Under the pieces are notes generated by a model. That model searched no databases. It had not been told where the DNA came from and worked only from the letters and a program-made list of their open reading frames with translations. From positions 1-26,326 of the forward strand of contig USHA01000023.1 in the NCBI GenBank assembly GCA_900554325.1: a stretch of DNA of 26,326 nucleotides, given 5' to 3'. Positions 14,379 through 20,615 of this stretch are shown here, one piece after another. The DNA is from an uncultured Collinsella sp. (GTDB lineage: Bacteria; Actinomycetota; Coriobacteriia; Coriobacteriales; Coriobacteriaceae). The position numbers and the translations under genes were made by a program. Positions within the stretch are counted from its first letter, which is position 1. Each line of letters opens with the position of its first letter.

Positions 14379-15731
14379 TTAGGCAAGGAGCCACTTCCAT
14401 GCGGGCATAACGTGTACCACACCGTGCTCGCATGGAATATCGGTCTGTTCATCCATGGTAACGATTGCCGACTCGCCAAGATCAAACTGGGCCATCGAGG
14501 CATCAAGCGCGGCGATTTCGCGCTCGCGCGTTTTCTCACGTGCCATATCCGCACTCACCTGAATCAGGCTATAAGCCCGCATGAGAAGCGCATCCCCAGC
14601 CACAAAGTCCACCTCATGGCTTTTGCTCTTCTCTTTGATTAGCAGGCGGCAGACCGAGCCGGTCCTCACCGCGGGAGTCCTTCTTCTTAGCGCATTGAAC
14701 ACTGCGGTCTCGAGCCTCTGGCCCTGGTCCAATGCCGATGCGGGAGAGAATGCTCCAAACATCGCAGGGTCGACAGCGTAGACCTTAGACGCAGACCGCA
14801 TGTTATTTGCCAGTGAACGCGTGAACTCCGGCACAGAAAATAACAGGTAGGCGTCCTCATAATACTCAAGTAAGTCGCTGAGCGAATTACGACTGACGGG
14901 TATCTGTCTGCTCTTGAACTCGTTGTACACTTTGTTCACTGACAGCTCTCGTCCCGAAGATGCCATACACCGCGTCAAGAACAGCGATGCCAGGCGAGGG
15001 TTCTTGACGTCGTAACGTTCAACGACGTCCATGGCGACCGTTCGCGAAGCATATTCCTGTAGCAGCTGAATCGCGTCTGCAGGCGTCTGCTCAAGTGTCG
15101 CGATGAATCCCCCTCGTTCAAGATACCCGATCAGATGATGTCGAAGCAGCGCTGCATCGCTCGGGGAAAAGGTCGCATCTGACTCGAGAACGCTCCCCGT
15201 CTTATATCGAACGTATTCCGAAAAACTCAACGGAAAAAGCTCCCGTATAAGAGAACGACCCCTGAACTCGCTCTTAAGCTCTGAGGACAGCATCTTGGAA
15301 GAAGATCCCGTCACATAGACGGTCGCTTTCTCCGTATCGACTACACGCCGCAGAAACGCACCCCATTCGGGAATTTCCTGGATCTCGTCAAAGAAAATGT
15401 AAGCGCCCTCGGTTCGAGCAGCAGGATACAGCGCATAGAACGTGTCGAGCACGTCCGCCAGCAGCGATGACTCATACGGGCGCAAGCGCTCGTCCTCAAA
15501 ATTAAAGTAAAGCATCCGGTCAAGCTCGACGCCCCGGCCCTGAAGCCGCTGCATCTCCTGATACAGGCGATACGTCTTTCCACAACGGCGGGCCCCCACA
15601 ACCACATTTACGATGTTGTCACGCTTTGGCTCCTGTGGGTTTTCCAGATCAAGGTCTCGCTCAAAGACCTGCGGAACCCCCTGCTGTTCAAAGTCCTTTA
15701 TTTTCTGGGCGATCAAGTCGTTGAATGCCAT
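14379..15731 (-). CDS. AAA family ATPase with DUF4143-type C-terminus
   Basis: A 450-residue protein of the AAA_14/DUF4143 ATPase group, common as single genes in anaerobe genomes and without an established function. Walker A is GARRCGKT (46-53) and Walker B is YIFFDEIQEI (111-120). A sensor-like YVTGSSSKML follows, then FRGRSLIRELFPLSFSEY, typical of the group. The C-terminal part contains LETAVFNALRR and HEVDFVAGDALLMRAYSLIQ. These resemble the nuclease-like fold of DUF4143 proteins, with E and D residues in the expected LE...EVDF pattern. The start at 15731 has GGAG close upstream. Its promoter sits inside a large inverted repeat (15740-15799). It is an intact relative of the broken gene at 337. 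Confidence 0.88.
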   Translation of the reverse strand: MAFNDLIAQKIKDFEQQGVPQVFERDLDLENPQEPKRDNIVNVVVGARRCGKTYRLYQEMQRLQGRGVELDRMLYFNFEDERLRPYESSLLADVLDTFYALYPAARTEGAYIFFDEIQEIPEWGAFLRRVVDTEKATVYVTGSSSKMLSSELKSEFRGRSLIRELFPLSFSEYVRYKTGSVLESDATFSPSDAALLRHHLIGYLERGGFIATLEQTPADAIQLLQEYASRTVAMDVVERYDVKNPRLASLFLTRCMASSGRELSVNKVYNEFKSRQIPVSRNSLSDLLEYYEDAYLLFSVPEFTRSLANNMRSASKVYAVDPAMFGAFSPASALDQGQRLETAVFNALRRRTPAVRTGSVCRLLIKEKSKSHEVDFVAGDALLMRAYSLIQVSADMAREKTREREIAALDASMAQFDLGESAIVTMDEQTDIPCEHGVVHVMPAWKWLLA

Positions 15732-15739
15732 GATTCTCC

Positions 15740-15799
15740 AATCTTGCTCTCTAGCTAATCAAAATTATACTGATTCTTGATTAATTAGAGAGCAAGATT
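15740..15799 (-). promoter_or_regulatory. Inverted repeat enclosing the ATPase promoter -10 box
   Basis: Two 23-nt arms (15740-15762 and 15777-15799) match at 21 of 23 positions, with a 14-nt centre. A perfect minus-strand TATAAT (15764-15769) lies in that centre, about 33 bp before the ATPase start codon. A DNA-binding dimer on these arms would block the promoter. If transcribed, the same sequence would form a long hairpin. The -35 box is not obvious. Confidence 0.6.
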
Positions 15800-15808
15800 G
15801 TGTGTAGC

Positions 15809-15928
15809 TTGATTAACACTTAAGCAAGTTTTATCACCGTTATTGCTCCGAAGGATATCGAGTGGCTAAGAGGACAACCGAGCTCGAATGCGACTCCCCG
15901 AGCAGTCAATTTGGGACGGGGCTTTTTT
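15809..15928 (+). ncRNA. Possible small RNA unit: promoter-like element plus terminator
   Basis: A TTGATT (15809-15814) and a TATCAC (15832-15837), 17 bp apart, resemble a sigma-70 promoter on the plus strand. About 85 nt further on, a 5-bp CCCCG/CGGGG stem (15896-15900 with 15917-15921) is followed by CTTTTTT. No convincing reading frame lies between. This is a weak prediction. Confidence 0.25.
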
Positions 15929-15961
15929 GACTGCCCTCCCCTGCAGAAAAATCCCTAACGC

Positions 15962-16028
15962 AGTTGCGGTGAAATAGGGACTGTTTTTGCTGGTCAAACT
16001 GCAAAACAGTCCCTATTTCACCGCAACT
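15962..16028. repeat. Dispersed palindrome, copy 2 (GTTGCGGTGAAATAG arms)
   Basis: A perfect 26-bp inverted repeat (15962-15987 with 16003-16028) has a 15-nt loop. The outer 16 bases of each arm are the same as in 7173-7241, while the inner arms changed together to keep pairing. It lies just downstream of the 64-residue minus-strand gene and could act as its terminator. Confidence 0.8.
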
Positions 16029-16053
16029 TAATTGGTGGCCTTTTGGGTGGCAC

Positions 16054-16248
16054 TCAGCGCCACGGGTCGGCTTCGAACATTGGCTCGCGCTCGGGGCGTC
16101 GGTCGCTGTAGGGATCGTAACCGTCATCGTCCTCGTTCTCGGCACGGATATAGGGGTCGCGCGGCTTGGGCGCCGGCTTAGGCACAGGCTTGGGTGCGGC
16201 GGGTGCGGCATCGGTCGCCGGCGCGCTTGTCTTGATCTCGTCTTTCAT
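16054..16248 (-). CDS. Small Pro/Ala-rich acidic protein, function unknown
   Basis: A 64-residue protein without a recognised domain. It has a PKPVPKPAPKP-type proline repeat (about 18-29) followed by an acidic, Arg-rich tail (DDDGYDPYSDRRPER) ending in ADPWR, with no membrane segment. An AAGGAG lies 8 bp before the ATG at 16248, so I prefer this start to the in-frame codons upstream, up to 16320, which run into the clpB terminator. It follows clpB on the same strand. The good ribosome binding site supports it as real; the low complexity leaves some doubt. Confidence 0.6.
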   Translation of the reverse strand: MKDEIKTSAPATDAAPAAPKPVPKPAPKPRDPYIRAENEDDDGYDPYSDRRPEREPMFEADPWR

Positions 16249-16300
16249 CTGCATATCTCCTTGCCATGCAATCGTGTTCAACATCATCGATTGTCGCACG

Positions 16301-16336
16301 AAAAAGGGCGGCGGACCCAATTGGATCCGCCGCCCT
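16301..16336 (-). terminator. Terminator of clpB
   Basis: A 12-bp stem (16304-16315 with 16325-16336) is extended inward by imperfect pairs. On the minus strand it is followed by a T-run (16305 down to 16301). It lies about 45 bp after the clpB stop codon. Confidence 0.9.
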
Positions 16337-16381
16337 TGGCGTTTAGAGACGACTGACAGATTTTAAGGCATGGCCCAAAAT

Positions 16382-19009
16382 CTACTCGGCGTCGGGAACC
16401 TCGTAGGTGGCCGCCGGCGTGTTGTCGCACACGACGGTAAAGCCGCCGTCCTTGTCGACATCGACCGTCACCTGATCGCCCTCGCGCACCGTGCCGTCGA
16501 TGATGGCGGCGGCGATGGCGTCCACGACCTCGCGCTGGACCAGGCGCTTGAGCGGACGGGCACCGAACACGGGGTCCAGGCCGCCCACGGCGAGCATCTG
16601 CTTGGCCGCCGGGGTGATGGCAAGCGTCATGCGCTCCTTGGCCAGGCGTGCGCGGACGTCGGCAAGCTGGATGTCGACGATCTTCTCGATCTGCGCCATG
16701 CCGAGCGGATGGAACACCACGATATCGTCGATACGGTTGAGAAACTCGGGGCGGAAGGTCTGAGCCATGGCGGCGTCGACCTGATGGCGCATCTCCTCCT
16801 CGTCCTTGCCGGACAGATCGGCGATGGCCTTGGAGCCCACGTTAGACGTCATGATGATAATCGTGTTCTTGAAGGACACCTGGCGACCCTGGCCATCGGT
16901 CAGACGGCCGTCGTCGAGCACCTGCAGCAGCACGTTGAAGACATCCGGATGAGCCTTCTCCATCTCGTCGAGCAAGATCACGGAGTACGGACGACGGCGC
17001 ACGGCCTCGGTGAGCTGGCCGCCCTCGTCGTAACCCACGTATCCCGGGGGCGCACCGATCAGACGCTGGACGCTGAACTTCTCCATGTACTCGGACATGT
17101 CGATACGCACGAGTGCGCGCTCGTCGTCGAACAGGCACTCGGCAAGCGCCTTGGCGAGCTCGGTCTTGCCCACGCCGGTGGGGCCCAGGAAGAAGAAGCT
17201 GCCGATGGGCTTGTCCGGGTCGGAGAGGCCCGCACGGCTGCGGCGCACGGCCGCGGCCACAGCGGAGACCGCCTCATCCTGGCCGATGACGCGCTTATGC
17301 AGCTCACCCTCCAAGCCCTTCAGCTTGTCGAGCTCGCCCTGCATCATCTTGGACACGGGCACGCCGGTCCAGGCGCTCACGACCTCGGCGATCTCATCGG
17401 AGGTCACCTGTTCGTTGAGGCCCTCGCCGTCCTGCTGCTTTTGTGCCTCGAGCGCAGCCTCGGAATCCTGAATCTGCTGCTGCAGGCCCGGAATCACGGA
17501 GTAGCGCAGCTCGGACGCACGGCCCAGGTCGCCATTGCGCGTCGCGCGCTCCTCCTCGCTCTTGGCCTCGTCGAGCTGGCCCTTGAGCTCCTGCACGTGG
17601 TCGATGGCGTTCTTTTGGTTGAGCCAGCCGGCCTTTTGCACGTTGAGCTTTTCCTGGACCTCGGCGATCTCCTGGCGCAGGGCCTCCAGGCGCTCCTTGG
17701 AGGCGTCGTCGGTCTCCTTCATGAGCGCCTGTTCTTCGATCTGCAGCTGGGTGAGCTGACGCGTGGTGGCGTCGATCTCGACCGGCATGCTGTCGAGCTC
17801 CATGCGCAAGCGGCTTGCGGCCTCATCGACCAGGTCGATGGCCTTGTCGGGCAGGAAGCGGTCGGCGATGTAGCGATCGGAGAGGTCGGCAGCCGCCACG
17901 AGCGCGCCATCGGTGATGTGCACGCCGTGGAAGATCTCGTACTTCTCCTTCAGGCCACGCAGGATCGAGATGGTGTCCTCGACGGTGGGCTCGCTCACCA
18001 GAACGGTCTGGAAACGGCGTGCGAGCGCCGCGTCCTTCTCGATGTACTTACGGTATTCGTCGAGCGTGGTCGCGCCGATCGCATGCAGGTCGCCACGGGC
18101 GAGTGCTGGCTTGAGGATGTTGCCGGCGTCCATGGAGCCCTCGGTGGCACCTGCGCCCACGATGGTATGGAGCTCATCGATGAACAGGATGACCTTGCCC
18201 TCGGACTTTTGCACTTCCTTGAGCACGGCCTTCAAGCGGTCTTCGAACTCGCCGCGGTACTTGGCGCCGGCGACCAGCGCGCTCATGTCGAGCTCGATGA
18301 GGTCGCGGTCGCGCAGGGTGCTCGGCACGTCGCCGGCCACGATACGCTGGGCGATGCCCTCGACGATGGCCGTCTTGCCGACGCCCGGCTCACCGATGAG
18401 CACGGGGTTGTTCTTGGTGCGGCGGGACAGGACCTGGATGGTACGACGGATCTCGTCGGTACGGCCGATGACCGGATCGAGTTTGCCGGCGCGGGCCAGG
18501 TCGCAGATGTTGCGGCCGTACTGCTCCAGCGCCTCAAACTGAGTCTTATCCTCGGCAGACGTCACGCGGTCATCGCCACGCAGCTCCTCGTAGACCTGTT
18601 CGATGCGCTCCTTGGTCACGCCTGCGTCGCGCAGAACGCGGCCGGCCTCGCCCTTGTCCTCGGCAAGTGCCATCAGCAGATGCTCGGTCACCACAAAGCT
18701 GTCGCCCATCTTGGTGGCCTTCTTCTCGGCCTTCTCGATGACGCGGACGAGCTCATTGGAAAGACCCATCTGCTGGCCCTCGCCCGAAACCTTGGGCGCG
18801 TGGTCGATGGCATCCTGCGTGGAGCGTGCGAGCTGGGCCGGTTCAGCGCCGATGCGCTCGATGATCACGGAGATATTGCGCTCGCCGGCACCGAGCAGGG
18901 CGGACAGCAGGTGAATCGGCTCCACCGCGCCGGCCTGCGCGTCAGCAGCCGTGCTCATGGCGGTCTGCAGCGCCTCGCGCGACGTCATTGCTAGCTTATC
19001 GATTCTCAT
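16382..19009 (-). CDS. clpB: ATP-dependent chaperone ClpB
   Basis: An 875-residue Hsp100 disaggregase, full length for the family. ClpB forms hexamers that thread aggregated proteins, working with DnaK/DnaJ/GrpE. The Clp N-domain covers about 1-145. The first AAA+ domain has Walker A GEPGVGKT (206-213) and Walker B LFIDE (275-279). The coiled-coil middle domain is about 405-530. The second AAA+ domain has Walker A GPTGVGKT (609-616). The middle domain distinguishes it from ClpA and ClpX. The start at 19009 has AGAGGTGA upstream. It is monocistronic, with its own terminator, and is separate from the dnaK operon. Heat-shock control is expected, but I see no HAIR-type HspR site upstream. Confidence 0.97.
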   Translation of the reverse strand: MRIDKLAMTSREALQTAMSTAADAQAGAVEPIHLLSALLGAGERNISVIIERIGAEPAQLARSTQDAIDHAPKVSGEGQQMGLSNELVRVIEKAEKKATKMGDSFVVTEHLLMALAEDKGEAGRVLRDAGVTKERIEQVYEELRGDDRVTSAEDKTQFEALEQYGRNICDLARAGKLDPVIGRTDEIRRTIQVLSRRTKNNPVLIGEPGVGKTAIVEGIAQRIVAGDVPSTLRDRDLIELDMSALVAGAKYRGEFEDRLKAVLKEVQKSEGKVILFIDELHTIVGAGATEGSMDAGNILKPALARGDLHAIGATTLDEYRKYIEKDAALARRFQTVLVSEPTVEDTISILRGLKEKYEIFHGVHITDGALVAAADLSDRYIADRFLPDKAIDLVDEAASRLRMELDSMPVEIDATTRQLTQLQIEEQALMKETDDASKERLEALRQEIAEVQEKLNVQKAGWLNQKNAIDHVQELKGQLDEAKSEEERATRNGDLGRASELRYSVIPGLQQQIQDSEAALEAQKQQDGEGLNEQVTSDEIAEVVSAWTGVPVSKMMQGELDKLKGLEGELHKRVIGQDEAVSAVAAAVRRSRAGLSDPDKPIGSFFFLGPTGVGKTELAKALAECLFDDERALVRIDMSEYMEKFSVQRLIGAPPGYVGYDEGGQLTEAVRRRPYSVILLDEMEKAHPDVFNVLLQVLDDGRLTDGQGRQVSFKNTIIIMTSNVGSKAIADLSGKDEEEMRHQVDAAMAQTFRPEFLNRIDDIVVFHPLGMAQIEKIVDIQLADVRARLAKERMTLAITPAAKQMLAVGGLDPVFGARPLKRLVQREVVDAIAAAIIDGTVREGDQVTVDVDKDGGFTVVCDNTPAATYEVPDAE

Positions 19010-19180
19010 GGAATCACCTCTCTTGGGGCGGCCGCCCTACGGGGCGGCTTCACGTTGTTCGAGAAGTATTGTTGCCAGCTTTGTACGATCTTATACACAA
19101 ATCTAAGTCTCTATATATAAGATTTTCTGAGTGATTGATGGATAGGGTACTGAGATGTCAGCCCGCCGCTGCCCCGGCGC
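19010..19180 (-). promoter_or_regulatory. clpB promoter and leader region
   Basis: The leader carries a GC-rich hairpin, GCCGCCC/GGGCGGC with a 4-nt loop (19031-19048), about 15 bp before the ribosome binding site. Further upstream, an AT-rich patch has an 8-bp inverted repeat (19088-19095 with 19116-19123) that contains a TATAAG -10-like box (19090-19095). No CIRCE or HAIR consensus is visible. The promoter assignment is tentative. Confidence 0.45.
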
Positions 19181-19376
19181 GCTACCGTCTCGATCTGTAA
19201 CATCTAGCAGTCATTTTTGGTCCTAGGTGTTACAGATCGAGATGAAATGACCAGCGGCAACCGTTTGTCTCAATCTGTAACATCTAATCGGCAAATTAGG
19301 GTCTAACTGTTACAGATCGAGACAAACCGAGAACCACCACAAAGGGGACAGGCACCTTTGTGGTGGTTCTCGGTTT
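19181..19376 (+). repeat. Palindrome module 1 (two GATCTGTAACA palindromes plus a CCACCACAAAGG palindrome)
   Basis: Three hairpins lie in a row: 19188-19207 with 19223-19242 (20 bp, one mismatch), 19264-19282 with 19308-19326 (19 bp, one mismatch), and 19324-19345 with 19355-19376 (22 bp, perfect). The third overlaps the second by 3 bp. The same three-part order recurs at 20247-20436. It lies between clpB and the 222-residue gene. No reading frame is convincing. Confidence 0.85.
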
Positions 19377-19477
19377 CGACGGCCAGCTATCGCACGTTAT
19401 GAGATTAAAATTGAATTGTTAGATAAGATTATTCCTTTGTCATCGAGTTTGTCTGCTCTTTGTCTCGAGGAGCGCAT

Positions 19478-20146
19478 ATGAAGCCGTCTCATTCCACCGG
19501 TCGCAACGTCATCGCCATTCTCGCCATACCCATCGTGATGCTCTTCCTTATCGTCATCACGCCCTTTTCTTTTGGTATCGCCTCGCCCTTCGATCTTTGC
19601 GGGATGATCGACGCCGGCTCGCGTGCCACCTCGCTCTCCTTTGTCTGCCGTGGCGTGTTCTACGAATATGCAATTCCCACCGGAAGTTGGCAGTCCAAGT
19701 TACCGTTGCTCGGCAAGGTCGACGGATGCTCCCCCTATTTCTGCCTTGAACCTCAGGCGCTAAACTATCTAATCGACGACCAGCCCCTTGACTCCATCAC
19801 CCTCGCCTACGACTACGCACCAAACACCGATGAGCGCCACATGAACCAAGTCCTCGACAAGCTGCTTGGACAGTGCGGGCTCACCGCGGAAGCCGGTCGA
19901 ACCATCTATAGCAACCAGAAATTAAAGCGAACAGAACTCCGCCGTGTCGGAAAAATCAAAGGGCGAAGCCGGGCCGCCTACTGGGATGCCTGGGCAACAC
20001 GCGACAAGAGCGAGTTCGGACACAGCACCTACATGGTCACTGTCTACACCAAAGACGGAATTAAGGACAATGTTGACGATTTCGCGTCATCCAAACTCGG
20101 CATCCCCAAAACAACCAAACCCGCCAGCCCGGATGAAATCCTGTAG
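19478..20146 (+). CDS. Membrane-anchored protein, function unknown
   Basis: A 222-residue protein I do not recognise. One N-terminal hydrophobic segment (about 10-34) is either an anchor or an uncleaved signal. The rest is hydrophilic and probably extracytoplasmic, with four cysteines in the proximal half (LCGM, FVCRG, GCSPYFC) that could form disulfides. The frame is open from a TTG at 19460, but the ATG at 19478 has GAGGAG at good spacing. It is the only plus-strand gene between clpB and the hydratase gene. Homologous palindrome modules lie on both sides, so it may have moved or been duplicated with them. Confidence 0.65.
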   Translation: MKPSHSTGRNVIAILAIPIVMLFLIVITPFSFGIASPFDLCGMIDAGSRATSLSFVCRGVFYEYAIPTGSWQSKLPLLGKVDGCSPYFCLEPQALNYLIDDQPLDSITLAYDYAPNTDERHMNQVLDKLLGQCGLTAEAGRTIYSNQKLKRTELRRVGKIKGRSRAAYWDAWATRDKSEFGHSTYMVTVYTKDGIKDNVDDFASSKLGIPKTTKPASPDEIL

Positions 20147-20199
20147 AGACGCTCATTAGAATGTCGTTCAGCGAGCGCGGCAGCATCGAGCTCGCCCCC

Positions 20200-20234
20200 A
20201 CCACCACAAAGGGGACAGGCACCTTTGTGGTGGT
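20200..20234 (+). repeat. Extra copy of the CCACCACAAAGG palindrome
   Basis: A 13-bp perfect stem (20200-20212 with 20222-20234) has the 9-nt loop GGACAGGCA. Core and loop are identical to the third palindrome of module 1 and in the same orientation. It begins 53 bp after the stop codon of the 222-residue gene, so this gene is bracketed by two direct copies. Confidence 0.85.
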
Positions 20235-20246
20235 TTTCGGCTCCGG

Positions 20247-20436
20247 CGCTCATCTGTCTCGATCTGTAACATCTAGCGGCCGTTTTTGACCTCAGATGTT
20301 ACAGATCGAGATGAAATGTTCAGCCGCTCCCGTTTATCTAAATCTGTAACAACTACTCGGCAAATAAGGGCCTACCTGTTACAGATCGAGACAAACAGAG
20401 ACCACCACAAAGGTGCCTGTCCCCAATGTGGTGGTC
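20247..20436 (+). repeat. Palindrome module 2, homologous to module 1
   Basis: The three hairpins are 20257-20274 with 20294-20311 (18 bp, perfect), 20333-20351 with 20377-20395 (three mismatches), and 20400-20409 with 20427-20436. Order, spacing and most sequence between the hairpins match 19181-19376. The loop of the last palindrome is reverse-complemented relative to module 1 (GGTGCCTGTCCCC against GGGGACAGGCACC). Confidence 0.85.
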
Positions 20437-20526
20437 CGAACAAAGAAGCCGCCCCGATAACAGAGGCGGCATCAAGCAAGTCTATTTTTAGCGTCCCTCA
20501 AGACCCAACGAGAACGCGGAAATGTA
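20437..20526. other. Short gene-free stretch before the hydratase terminator
   Basis: It contains a small GCCGCC/GGCGGC hairpin (about 20449-20470) followed closely by TATTTTTAG. This could be the plus-strand terminator for the 222-residue gene and its repeat module. I see nothing else in it. Confidence 0.4.
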
Positions 20527-20600
20527 GCCCGGGGCTTACCCTTTGTCGAACGCGACCCTCGCGAAGCGCGTGAGCGGACGGGAAAGGGTAAGCCCCGGGC
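20527..20600 (-). terminator. Long hairpin after the hydratase gene
   Basis: A perfect 18-bp inverted repeat (20527-20544 with 20583-20600) encloses a GC-rich centre that can itself fold (CGCG/GCGC elements). It starts 15 bp after the hydratase stop. There is no clear T-run, so termination may be structure-based, or the element may protect the 3' end. Confidence 0.6.
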
Positions 20601-20615
20601 GGACAAGTATGTGCG

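Noticed and set aside
15809..15928. A toxin-antitoxin or type III RNA antitoxin partner for the ATPase
   Set aside because: There is no toxin-like reading frame and no tandem RNA repeats. Only a weak promoter-terminator pair is visible, so I report it as a low-confidence small RNA instead.
16370..18994. 874-residue plus-strand frame opposite clpB
   Set aside because: An antisense shadow of clpB. The ClpB frame has both Walker motifs and the correct length.
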